Assembly: GCA_026419775.2 (NCBI GenBank) | Contig: JAOPGA020000127.1 | Location: forward strand, 1-35,468 | Direction: 5' to 3' | Length of the DNA: 35,468 nt | Source of the DNA: Acrasis kona | Taxonomy: Eukaryota; Heterolobosea; Eutetramitea; Acrasida; Acrasidae | Made by a program: the position numbers and the translations under genes | Notes under the pieces: generated by a model | Databases searched by the model: none | Told to the model about the DNA's origin: nothing | The model's input: only the letters and a program-made list of their open reading frames with translations | In this document: positions 9,943 through 20,535 of the stretch, one piece after another | How positions within the stretch are numbered: position 1 is the stretch's first letter | Layout of the letters: the number at the start of each line of letters is the position of its first letter

Positions 9943-11327
9943 TTAAATATTCTTCACAACTGTTCTTAATGTTTTTAACGAAAGCATTTTTGGTGCCTTG
10001 ATGCGATATTTGTAAAAGACTCTTAGGGGATGTGCTGCTCGGTGTGCGCTGATTGTGGCGAACAAGCACCAAGCAATTTCTTCGAGGTACTCTTTTTGTT
10101 CATCGCTACGACACACTGTGGTGGGTGCACCAAACACTAATGGCTTATAGTCCTTACTATTGGGTCTTGGTTGGTCGTTGTTTATTGAATTCGTCCTCTT
10201 TTCTTTTCCAATTTTATTTAAAACGTTCTTTGCTTTTTTGACGACCCATTTGTCCTTCTTTTTTTTTTGATCTCTTGGCGATGTGGCTGATTTTGACAAG
10301 GGATCAAAGTCGACCTGCTCTTTGTCCTTCTTCACCCAAATGCACAAACCATATGGTTCTGTTTCTTTACCTATGAATCTTGCTACATCCATGAATTCTA
10401 CGAGTTGGATGGGGTAACAATGCATTCTATCGGAATCAACCTTTTGACGTTTGAAGCGGCAAGTGTGTATATTTTTTTCGGAGAGTAGGAATAATCTTCG
10501 CTGGTGCTTTCCTTCTTTGTTGATCTTTGTGATTACCCATGATTTGATGTATTGTTCGCCCTTGTGCTCAGTGTTCTGCTCAATCATTTGCTTGCATTCT
10601 TCGATTTGTTTTGATTCTTCTTCAGACTTGATAGAGTTAGATGTAAATTAAAATAATTCAAATTACTGGTTGCCAGAAATTCTCCGAATGGACCACACGA
10701 ATTAATTTGGACAAATCTTTAGTTTTTACTTCCTTCGCAGTGGAGCAGTTAATCAGACTATCTAATTTTCTAGTAATACTTTCATCCTCCTCAGGTGAAT
10801 CTTCTTCTTCTGCTTGTGTTTCAGCCAATTCATCTAAGGTATCATGAAGCGTATTAAAAAATAGTTCTGGAGTAAATGTAAGATGTTCGCTATTGTGTAA
10901 TGCGAGTGTCATAACAATTCTCTTCTGTTCTTCAACAAACTCAATCTCAGAATCGGTATCAGTGAAGGATATTTCTGTTGGTTTGGTCAGAATGTGCGAA
11001 CGAAAGTTTTTAGACAGTACCAAAGTAGTTTATCATCTTGTTAAACTTGACCATTTGGGATGTGTCCTCTAGGACATATCTTTTGATTCCTAGGTGGAGT
11101 GACTGCCAGAAATCTACCTTCTCCAACAGGTTTATAATAGAGTCAGCATATGATTCTTGACTCCTGATAAAGTCTAGGACAACATTCGAGTTTACAACTA
11201 TAGAAAAAGTTTCATTAGAAGATTTAGTTCTCTCAAGAGACTGCAGTATTCTATCTTGATAAGGAACCACATAAGTTTTCTCAACGGACGTTAATGCCTT
11301 CTGGACAACATCCTCAAGCGTTGTCAT
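9943..11327 (-). CDS. hSac2-domain (PH-like) protein, TPRG1/INPP5F-related
   Basis: Three exons by frame continuity: 11327-11021, 10974-10667 and 10626-9943. The introns are 46 and 40 nt, and the predicted protein is 432 aa. Residues 1-205 are helical and acidic near the end (EEEDSPEEDES) and match nothing I know. From about residue 205 the pattern I-E-E-C-K-Q, then SWVITKINKEGKHQRRLFLL and a Lys-rich loop, resembles the hSac2 domain (PF12456). That PH-like module is found in the phosphoinositide phosphatase INPP5F and, alone, in TPRG1-type proteins. No Sac phosphatase CX5R motif is present, so a binding or adaptor role is likelier than catalysis. The first donor is GTACTG, a weak match. Upstream in-frame Met codons exist, but the chosen ATG starts the soluble-looking sequence. 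Confidence 0.6.
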
Positions 11328-11583
11328 GTCGATTGTCAGACAACTTAACAACGTACACTCGGGAACTGACATCCAAAACAGGATATGACAATACTTCATC
11401 CCTGGGAACCAACAATATAACAGAAGCCGTTGACAATATGAGAAAGTAAGATTTGGGTACTTGAGCCATATGCAACTTTTGCAGACTACATACAACAAAA
11501 CACAATCAACAATCCAATCACACAATGCATGATATATTCGATGAAAATTAAATTAAGATTTATTGAAATGTATGTTACAAAAG

Positions 11584-13313
11584 CTATTTAGGATCATTGT
11601 TATGCACAATCTTTTTAGTGAGGCTACTATTTGGCGACAATCTAGTTCCGCTCTTATGATGCTTCTTTGATTTATTTATCACCTTGTCCGATGTCTTCAG
11701 GCGAGGAAAATTCTGAGCATTAACAACTGGGGCATCATTCTGATGTTCAACTTTTGTCACATTATTATTGGCAGTGGCGCCGGTAAGAGGTGTTTTGAAT
11801 GAAACCTTCAAATGTTTCTTTCCAACTGCACATCCATTCATCGAAGATATGGCTGCTAATGCGCTGTCCATGCTCAAGTACTTGACGAATCCATATCCCT
11901 TGCTCTCACCTGTCGCCGTGTCTAGTATCACCTTGCTGCTTTGAATGTCTCCGAATGGAGCAAAGAGTCCGTAGAGTTGTTGATCGTTCATGTCGCTGGG
12001 TAGATGGAACACGAACAGGTTGGCATTAGCGTCTGATGTGTTTGTTGGTGGGGGTGTGGTGGAGGAATGTGAGGTTAAAAGTGACTCTGAACCAGGTGGT
12101 GGCTGTGAAGTCTTTCTTTGACGTTCATGAGGAATGTTGAATTGTTCGTTAATGTTGGCTGCTTCCAAATGTTGTGGTGATTGTGGATAATATAACTGTT
12201 GTTGATAAAAGTATTGACTGTTGTAGTAGGGGTTGGTAAATGGCTGCATGGGTTAATGACTGGATGTGAGTGGTAAGCTTACTTGTGCGACATATTGTGA
12301 CCTGTATTGTTCATCTTCAATAAATTGATGTTCTTCTGGTATGTGTGGTTGAGGCATGTATAATTCTTGTTGGTCATAAATGTATGGTTGGGGTGGCTGC
12401 ATGATTCTTTGCTGCGTAATTATGTGATTATTAAAGACTTGTTCTGGAGGCAAGATGGGTGCCGTCATATTGTTTCTAAACGCATACTGTCTGCTTTGGT
12501 TCTTTTGCCTTCTGAGCGACTTCTCCTCTTCCGTCTCCGCATACTTGACCGTAAGCACATTGTCGGACTGATTGTTTATGCTTGAACCGTCCATGCTCTT
12601 CACCGCTAGTGCGGCTTCCTGTTGGTTGGCATACCTAACAAACCCAATTTGTTTGCTAATGTTGGTGACCTTATCAATCATGACCCTAACGTCTTCAACT
12701 CGTCCAAAGGGCGTGAACAATGCTCTCAAATCCTGTTCTTGATAGTTTTGTGGTATACCTTTAACATATAAATTGCAAGAAGGCTGGGTACGGTCTACAT
12801 GACCACTTGGACTCTGGCTAGAAGTTTGCGCAAATGTACCAGTTGAATTTGGGTTAGACACCTTGCAAAGTAGGGTTTTGTTACCCACTTGGAACCCATT
12901 GAGAGCGCTGATGACGCTATCAGTTTCATTAGCGTCTAATAGTCTTACGAAACTAAAAAGTTAGTTTGAAGCATTGTATGAACTTACCCATAACCTAGGC
13001 TTAGACCAGTTTTGTTATCAAGTATAACTCTGCTACTAACTACTGTCCCATGCTGAGCAAATAGAATTCTTAGTGCTTCATCGTCGAAATCTTGTGGTAG
13101 GTGCTTAACAAAAATATTACGCTTGTCAATGTTGTGTTCTGGTGGCGAAACAACGTCATTCTCCGCGCCTTCGTTCTTGTGTTTGTTCTGTATGGGACTG
13201 TTGACGCTATGAAGAATAATTGGAGGTTTTTCTTTTTGTAGAAGTTGTATAGGCTTCGCCTGTGATGCTTCATCTGAAGCAGTTTGTACAAGATTTTTGT
13301 TATCCAATACCAT
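11584..13313 (-). CDS. Three-RRM RNA-binding protein, CELF/Bruno-like
   Basis: Three exons: 13313-12988, 12952-12283 and 12243-11584, with introns of 35 and 39 nt. The first intron falls inside an RNP1 motif (SLGYG|FVRLL), which makes the splice compelling. RRM1 starts at KRNIFVKHLP, RRM2 at CNLYVKGIPQNY and RRM3 at ANLFVFHLPSDM with RNP1 KGYGFVKY. Two RRMs, a long Gln/Pro/Tyr linker and a C-terminal RRM3 is the CELF/Bruno layout, and RRM3 resembles CELF RRM3 (ANLF.yHLP...L...F.PFG). Members bind GU- or U-rich RNA and control splicing, translation and decay. The C-terminus is basic (KSKKHHKS). The start is the first ATG of exon 1. Confidence 0.88.
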
Positions 13314-14065
13314 GCTCACCTCTAAATTCTAATCACCACAACGAAGTCAAAGGGATCAGTGCGAGGATGTACCGATTCTAGTGGCAAAACAACCACGGAA
13401 ATTTCAGATTATTTAAGGAACAGTTGAGCGAACGACAAAACAAGACTATTATTGTCTATATATGGTTCGATGAATAATAATGGTAATTAAAAAAAAATAT
13501 TTTGATTGAGTATTTTTAACTACAGTTTCATAGCTCTACATGAAGTAGTGGATACACCTGCAGAATTAGATGAATTTTTCAAGTTCCTGAGAAGTTCTGG
13601 AACATCTGCGTCTTATTACAAAATCTGTTAATAGATAGCTCTATTTCAAATGTTTGACGGATATACCTACTGGTGAAGAATAGAAGAAGCGAAATGTATT
13701 GTATGCGCTGTATTCAAAGAATTTGTGTTAAACTCGATTCGACAGGGTGTCTGAGATCAAAGTTTTCCGAGAGGATTGGAATACAGGAGAAAATCAACAA
13801 GGATATGCGTGTAGAAAGCATCGATTGGACAATGATAAAGTCAAATATGCAAAAAAAAGATCTGTGAGAGAGGAGATATTAATTATTATAAATATTTATA
13901 ATTAGAATAGCTATATATATATGTTTTATTGTAACGAGCATTGAAACATGAAGACGTTAAAGTGGTCGCTTCCAAGTAATATTTGTTCTATCTAATATCT
14001 ACTAAGCCTATGTTGGTTTTCACAAGGGATACCACCAAACAACATAATCAGCAAAATCAGTTTAT
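13314..14065. other. Intergenic region, CELF-like gene promoter and RGS-like relic
   Basis: About 750 bp between the CELF-like start and the end of the protease gene. The CELF-like promoter should lie within the first 150 bp. The rest is AT-rich, except for the faint coding relic listed separately. Confidence 0.4.
13526..13870 (+). pseudogene. Possible RGS-domain relic
   Basis: One plus-strand frame preceded by a good acceptor (CTACAG) reads ALHEVVDTPAELDEFFKFL, then after stops ALFQMFDGY, then RIEEAKCIVCAVFKEFVLN. The order and spacing recall the RGS fold: F..FL helix, aromatic helix, then eEA..I...f.eFv. Three or four in-frame stops occur, and no GT-AG introns remove them all, so it looks like a decayed host gene fragment rather than a functional gene. 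Similarity is weak and judged by eye. A chance open frame is the alternative. Confidence 0.28.
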
Positions 14066-15301
14066 TTAGTTTGAGCCTACTTCAACCATACACCTCGCTG
14101 ACCCAACCAAAGGAGAGCCTACTTCGTATTTACAAGTATTAGATGGAATCAAAAACTTATAGCCAGTCATAGAAGGAACCAGATTAGGAGTGTAATTAAC
14201 CGATACCAGTGATGTATGCTTATCACCATCCACATCAACAATATTCAAAAGAATTATGAATGTTGCTCCTTCCACAATTTGTAGGTGAGCCTCCTTGATG
14301 GTATATGAGGCCATCCTCTTCATGCTTTTTTTTAAACTATCAAAAGCAAATTTGGCTGCATGCACAGCTTCAGGACTGGTTGTGGTAATTTTCTTGACAC
14401 TGTTAACTTTTTTGGGTTGGGCTTTTAGATTGGCTTTCCAAGAAATTGTCTTCTTCTTGTGAGAATCGCTAGTTCTAAATGTAATTCCAGAGTAACCGTC
14501 CCGCTCCAATCCATTTTTTGCAAGGATGGCAATCTTGAAGTAGCCTAAAATGTTAAAATATTATCAAAATATAGACGAACCTTGATCTCCCCATTTCTTT
14601 CCCCATGAATTAGCACATATCCAATATTCCTTCCCTTTCTCTACTCCCCAACCAACCGTAACAATAGCATGTCCACCAACTATCCCATTGACGCTATACC
14701 CCTTAAAAATACCTTTTGGTTTTAATTTCATATAGGCAAAGAATGGTAATCCGACATCAATTGATGTGACCACTGGTCCTCCAGTCAAAATCTCTCTTTT
14801 CATTAATTTGACAATGTCCTCATGAGAAACATTCTTGTCTGGCTGTACATCAAACACCTCTGACCCATAGAATTTTTCTGCCTCTCGGTTGTCTGCACAT
14901 TTGGCATTGCATTGTTTTGAACCAAATAACGTTGTTTTTGAAGTGTAAGGACTACAACTCTCAAGGACATGACCCTCATAAACAATTTGATTGAGAGCAG
15001 ATTCAACAATGCCACCACTGCAACCAGTAAGGACATCTTTAATGCGGTGACAGTTAATCTGGTGTTGAGGGGAGAATTCTAACTTCTTGTCCTCGTTGGA
15101 AATGTAAAGTCTCGCACTGTACATGTATGAGGTCGCAAAAGCCCAACACGATCCACATATACCTTGATTTTTAATTGGTGGTACCCATCCAGGATAGGCA
15201 GTTCTGAAGTCATACGACTGCGGAATGGGGAGATCATCCGAGCTATCCGATGATGTCGCAGATACAAACACTGCCACCAGCACCAGTACAACAATTTTCA
15301 T
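14066..15301 (-). CDS. Secreted papain-family (C1A) cysteine protease with C-terminal cystatin-like domain
   Basis: Two exons, 15301-14581 and 14544-14066, joined through a 36-nt intron; 399 aa. Signal peptide MKIVVLVLVAVFVSA, then only about 10 residues before the mature-type start (IPQSYDFR), so a normal inhibitory propeptide is missing. All catalytic residues are present: Q46, C52 (GICGSCWAF), H211 (GGHAIVTVGWG) and N231 (ANSWGKKWG). The protease domain ends near residue 265. After a basic linker, residues 297-399 look like a cystatin: AAKFAFDSL helix, then QIVEG (329-333), matching the QxVxG inhibitory loop, then beta-rich sequence. The splice is supported by family continuity (WGDQG|YFKI). 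It presumably acts in a lysosome, phagosome or outside the cell. An upstream ATG at 15343 would bury the signal peptide. TTTATT at 14061-14066 places AATAAA at the stop. Confidence 0.85.
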
Positions 15302-15580
15302 TAAAATTTCAGATGGGTGACAAAGCAGAGAACACTCAAACATCTCATTTCACATGTCTGCTGTGCTTACTCAAATTGGATCTGCTCCTTTACGGTAACC
15401 TTTTAAGATATATCAATGCAAAAGTAAGAAAAACTAGTGAGCACAGCAACAAAGGATTCAGGAGCGACTGAGGATAGAACGTAAAAACATTGATTAGAAG
15501 CTCTACGAACTTGACTCGGAATTCCTTTTTTGGTACTGATGTAAGGACAACCGGAACTTTGTGTTCGTAAATGTTCAAAA

Positions 15581-16427
15581 ATGAAACGAAAGTATAGTGG
15601 TTTCTTAGGTAGAATTGGGATAAGGAGAGAGTTGAAGCAAAATAGCCCTCCAGTCCAGGTTGCTCTAGAACAAAGCACACGCAGGGAATGGATATTATTG
15701 GGGAGTGCAAAAGAAGATACTCATAATAATGTCATTCACCTTACAGAAGCAGTCGATAATCAAAAAGGTGCCGCAATATATCGGAGTATATTCAACTGGA
15801 AGACGGTTTTCGTTGAGTTTGAGTATAAAATGTATAGTTATGGTGCAGATGGGATTTGTTTCTTCATGGCAGATGCAGATAGGTGGGATGGCAGAACAAT
15901 TGGACAAGGTGGTGGAGCCCTATGCTACTGTTCATCTAGAAATGAGAACAACTACGGACCAGGTATGGACTACGGTTATTTAGGTGTAGGATTCGATGTG
16001 TATGGAGGAGAGTTTTCAGGTGGTAATGCTAACTCAGTCACCGTTAGAGGTCCTGGAATTGCTCATGACTTTCACCATAGATTAGACAAAGGTCACAACA
16101 TTCTTTACACACACAGAAAATTAAAGTTAGGTGGTGATGAATGGAGAAAAATAAGAATTAGAGTTGATTTAGGACATCACCCTACCATTTCTGTGTTTAT
16201 GACCACAGAAGAAGATGTTTTTAAGAACATTGTCGACAAGTGTGAAATACCTGTGGATGAAAGATATCCCACACCGAATGTATATAAATTTGGCATTTGC
16301 GGCCTCCACTGGACTTGAAAGAAACATACATTACATTAGAAACATGTCCGTAAAATCAGGATCCTTCTATAAAGATGTTCAGAGGGTTGTTGAATTTTCG
16401 GATGTCACAATCAATTTTGTCAAATAA
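15581..16427 (+). CDS. L-type lectin-domain protein, reading frame shifted near the C-terminus
   Basis: About 280 aa. The fold-typical strings are IHLTEAVDNQKGAA, GADGICFFMADAD, a Gly-rich loop IGQGGGALCY, then LGVGFDVYGGEFSGGNAN with the metal-site Asp and Asn. Sequence then continues SVTVRGPG. The expected closing strand, FGFAASTGLERNIHYIRN-like, is present but in the +1 frame. One extra base near 16292-16296 separates the frames, and without it the domain reads straight through to the TAA at 16425. This could be a sequencing error, a real mutation or programmed slippage. No GT-AG intron explains it. No signal peptide follows the chosen ATG; upstream sequence offers none. Tail-to-tail with COG6, with 5 bp between the stop codons. 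Confidence 0.75.
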
Positions 16428-16431
16428 ACTA

Positions 16432-16437
16432 TTTATT
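16432..16437 (-). promoter_or_regulatory. Poly(A) signal overlapping COG6 stop codon
   Basis: On the minus strand AATAAA contains the TAA stop of the COG6 gene. It lies 4 bp beyond the end of the convergent lectin gene, so the two transcripts must overlap or end within the opposite gene. Confidence 0.55.
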
Positions 16438-18587
16438 CTAATAAAATTTTAACTTGTTGTGGAGTTCTGAATGCGATCTCTTTTGCATTATCATATTGGT
16501 TTTCTAGGTCCTGTATACATGCATAAACTTGTGCATAAGCATCACTCAATGCAGTTGTTATTCTATTTTTAGAGTACACTTTCAGTCTAGTGGATGATAT
16601 TTTGTCACATTGTTGTTGTGGGCTTAACAACAGCGTGCTAGTGGAGAACAAGTGTACATACAAGGATTGCATAAACAAACTCATTTGTTCGGGCTTGAGG
16701 CCATCAACTGCACTCAATGGCTTCTGGTTGTTCTTTATTAAATCTAAAATTTGCTTTATGCCTACATTTGTCAGGAGTTGATCACTCTGGAAGGATATAA
16801 ATTGTTCCATAATTTTATCAGTCTCAGCCATTACAACTTCGGATTTTTTTGTGGCAAAATCGTATGGTGATAGGGTATTATGAAGCAGCGCATGACAATT
16901 TACAATAAAGACGTACATATCAGAAATATTCTCTTGGCTTGTTATAGTGGAGCTCAAATTAGATAGAATGGGATCTACAACCGCCGAAATAATATTGCTA
17001 AACTCCTGTTCTCTACTTTCCTGTGGGACCATACTCTGATTCAATGTGTTGAGGATATCAGTCAATTTATGCATTAGGTCAACCATATCATTGGGTGGTT
17101 TTAAATTCAGCGTCAATGACACCACAACTTGTTGTTTCTGAAGAACATCATAGAAGCAGTGGTCAACCATGGATCGCAGCTCGGATAGATAACAAGGAAG
17201 AGAACTGTTCATGCCTAACAATTTTCCGATGGTAAACCGATATAACTCCATCAAGTGACCCAATCTAAAGTAAACGATCATATCGACACGCTCACCATTT
17301 AGAATCTGATCTATTTTATCTTTCAAATGTGCGTTAAGGACTTGGAACGTTTCATCAAGAACACCAAAAGAATAAGATTGTAAAGAAGAAGAAGAAGAAG
17401 AAGTGGGTGTGCCTGGTTCGCTTTCATCATTACTTAACAAACTATCGACCAACTCTCTTTCGCTCGCCGCGCTCTGGTGAATCCATGCTAAAATGTCTCC
17501 AATGTACCTCACAGGATCATGAGCCGCCATCTCAATTGGTCTTCTCCTTCCTCCATGTAAAGCATCAAAGAATTTACTCACCAAAGCAGTCTTCCTTGCA
17601 GATACAATCTCTTTTAAGCAGCAACGAAGCAACACTGGACGACCCGACAAGGCATTAAGAGCATTTTTTAATTCTTGTTCGACCAATAAATGACCATACA
17701 AATGTTCATCGTGTTCGTCCGCATATGAATCTTGATAAACGTCACTGCTGAGAAGTCTGCATTTTTCTTGCGTCCATCTCGATAGTCTCTCGTAAGCAGT
17801 GTCTTGATATCCGCTCATTTCTTCCATGATCTATGAATGTGTGAGAGTTGATAATTAAAAGTAAACACACCTCTAATCCTGATTTTTGTTGATGGGTGCG
17901 CAACATGTCTGTACAAGCATTTTTAATGTCGTGAACCTTGTTTAGCGTGCGGAAGAAAGTTTGAGTGATGGGATGGTACAGAAGTGCATCTCTTTCTGCA
18001 TCGGTAAGTTGGAATTGTGTGAGGAATGTGGATATCAGTTTCTGACGGTGTTGGGAATCAGATCTATAACAAACAAGTTATTTTTAAACAAAGAACATTG
18101 CACGAACAATTTTTGTTGAGTGTTGTTATATTGAACGAGAAAAGATTTGGTAACACTCTCATGCTGACGCATTTGCTCGTCAATTAGGGAACAAGCCTTA
18201 CTTAGATCACCAACCACGTTGTCTAATAGTTCTAACCTCTATCTAGTTACAAATAACATTATTGAACAAAAGTACCTCATTGACTTTTGTAAATTCACGC
18301 AAGAGTTCCTTATGCGTATCGAGTGTTTTGCTCTCCAACACTCCGCGTAAATTTCTCCTCTCGTCCACAGTATTTTCGCCATAAAATGTTCCCAAATATT
18401 GAAGGGCATTCCGAAGAGAATCATTTTCAGCAAGCGACGAAGAAATGGAAACCACTTGATGCACCTTGCGAGTTATGATGGAATTTTGTGGTGCGGTGGT
18501 GCTTGGCGATGATCCGCCACCATTTTCATTGATTTTTTGTTTGGTGTCAAGAGTGAGGAGCGGCCTCTGGTTGCGCTGGTTTACCAT
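16433..18587 (-). CDS. COG6: Conserved oligomeric Golgi complex subunit 6
   Basis: Four exons: 18587-18276, 18238-18108, 18063-17871 and 17830-16433. Introns of 37, 44 and 40 nt; 677 aa, close to the usual 650-700. The COG6 core is clear: IMEEMSGYQDTAYERLSRWTQ, then RPVLLRCCLKEI, then RPIEMAAHDPVRYIGDILAW and IHQSAASERELV. COG6 belongs to lobe B of the COG tether, which holds retrograde vesicles at the Golgi and is needed for glycosylation. The N-terminal exons are coiled coil, as expected for the shared COG/exocyst legs. Two introns use the donors GTTCGT and GTGTGT. An expanded TTC run at 17383-17403 encodes an extra serine stretch. The stop overlaps AATAAA. Confidence 0.92.
17383..17403. 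repeat. AAG/CTT trinucleotide microsatellite inside COG6
   Basis: About seven AAG units on the plus strand encode a serine run in COG6 after the conserved SERELV segment. It is probably length-variable. Confidence 0.6.
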
Positions 18588-18654
18588 GACTCAACAAAAA
18601 AGAAACTGATGTGGATAATATTTTAGTCAACTTTATATTTGTACAAAAGAAATT

Positions 18655-20078
18655 TCACATGATGCATGTATCTGGCATAATATCAGTTGCGAAAGAACAA
18701 ACCTGCTCCAACGTCTCTGCAAAATGATGATTAAATTGTTTCAGTTCCACAACCTTCATGCTCCAGTTTGGATACTGTCTGTCCGACTCTCTAAGACCAA
18801 AATCTTCGTGAATACACAACACATTCCTATGCCTCCTGTCATTAATAATGTTTTGGAAAAGATCGTCGATGCATTTTTGTTCTCCCTCGAGTACCTGATA
18901 AAATAATCCCTCCGAACAAACCAGCACTCCAGTAATGTTTTGTATCATGTTGTTCCTGCGACTCGTCTCCGAAATGTCCTTAATGTCTTTCGGTTGTAGA
19001 CCCTCTATGGCCTTGCTTGTATAAATTAACCTCTTCAAGTTTGATTGTTCCGATTTGTTGAGAGGGATGGAATTTGCGCTCCTATCCGATAGACTGTCGT
19101 TGCTGTGTAACGTGAACCATAAATGACCACTGGGCGCCGACTTGTTTTGAATTTTGGACAGACTGCACAAAACGGTGTGTAAATTCGACGCCCTTTTCAG
19201 CGAAAGTCCTTCAAAGAACCTTACCATGCAGCCTTCGAAGGCTAATGCCATGTTATAGACGTTGACGTTGACAAAAATGCTCGTGTTCGCTGTTCTTTCT
19301 TGTATGACCCATCCGTCATACAGCAAGCCTCTGACGACTGGCAATACCCCTGCTGCTGCCGTCCCGTATCTCTCGATCATGGCCTCCTGATTATATGTTT
19401 CGTCGACGAAGGGAGCTGATACGTGTGTTGTTGTTTTTCTGATGACGAAGCAGGTTTTCTTTCCGGAGAGTTCGCCCCTTATTACGCTAGTGGCCAGAAC
19501 TACATCACGCGATTGTAGAGGCCAAAGCATGGGGAAACTTTCTTGTGTTATCGTCGTTGCATATTCACCAACGTTCTTATTACTTTCAAAAAAATCAAGC
19601 AGCACGGCACTCGTCGAGTTGCTTTCAAAGTGCTGTCGTGTGTCCAACGAGAGTACTGTATGTAACAAATTTTCTACAGGGCTATCCACTCCTCCGATAA
19701 CCTTATAGAATGATTGCGCGGCAAGCCTAGTGTCTACCTATAAAATTTAGGTTAATGTTGCTTTGGGATCTTATAATTTACTAGTGTGTATGGATGTGGA
19801 CTTACAGCCGTTATGCTGTTTGTTGTTATTTCATCGAGAGGTGATTCTTCTAGCTGCGAAGACATAAATTGGATGTCATCATCTGACACTGTGTGTTTAT
19901 TTATTAAGCAGCGAATTTCTTCTTCCACTTCATCTTGGGCTTCGGGTACCTCATACTGTGTGTGAAGGCGTGTCTCTATTTTCTCATTTATTCCCACATC
20001 ACTCATAATGCCCCTCAAGGCTTCTGTATCCTGTGAAGAGCACGCCTTGAACAGACGTTCCTCTATATTGGATTTCAT
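18655..20078 (-). CDS. START-domain and BLUF blue-light photoreceptor fusion
   Basis: Two exons, 20078-19806 and 19737-18655; intron 68 nt; 451 aa. Residues 1-90 are acidic and helical. Residues 95-275 fit a START-type lipid-binding domain: SPVENLL helix, WPLQSRDVVL strand (family pattern P...RD.v), VVRGLLYDGWVI, and a paired strand FVNVNVYNM. Residues 325-420 are a BLUF flavin domain: LKRLIYTS with Y330, SRRNN with N354, ITGVLVCSEG, FYQVLEGE with Q372, RRHRNV, and YPNWSMKVVEL with W416 and M418. The Tyr, Asn, Gln, Trp and Met of the FAD photocycle are all kept, so it should be photoactive. There is no cyclase domain, unlike the known Naegleria photoactivated cyclases. BLUF identity is near certain. 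START is by pattern only and could be a related Bet_v1-type pocket. The stop is TGA. Shares a divergent promoter region with the next gene. Confidence 0.85.
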
Positions 20079-20535
20079 TTCTCCTATTTAAAGTTGTCTA
20101 AAAATACTTGCCATACGTGAATTGGTTGACCTACGAAACATTCATATGAACTACCTTCTGCCCACCAACACCTGTGAATAATTTACCAAATGGTGTTTGA
20201 TGCAATTCTCTTTTGTGTACTATCCATGTGGCATGTATTACCACAACATTAGCCTCTCAAATATTGATTGATGCATTAGCGGCAATCATAACTTATTCAT
20301 AAGTAATACAGAATGCAATAATGGCGAGAATAGAATTACTGAACAAAAAAGAATCGTTTCTAAACGAAAAGGAATTTATTTAGTTACTGATCACCTTCGA
20401 AGGTCTTACGGTGTCTTCGATAGAATCCAAAAGGAATCAATTAAAAGATTCTGATTATTCAAAGATCCACTTCAATTTTGTTTGTACAATAATCTTTTTT
20501 TATAATTTGGCTGTAGTTGTTTGACATTTTACAAA
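20079..20535. other. Divergent promoter region between START-BLUF and PPP1R36-like genes
   Basis: 457 bp with no ORF. Inverted repeats are present near 20395-20455: CCTTCGAAGG, and AGAATC paired with GATTCT. Their role is unknown. Confidence 0.4.

Noticed and set aside
10658-11023. Two independent small genes at 9.94-10.59 and 10.66-11.33 kb
   Set aside because: A 40-nt GTAATT...AAG intron joins them in phase, and the following sequence supplies the natural start of the hSac2-like domain.
12241-12290. Separate genes for the two-RRM and one-RRM parts
   Set aside because: A 39-nt GTAAGC...GCAG intron joins them in phase and yields the standard CELF layout.
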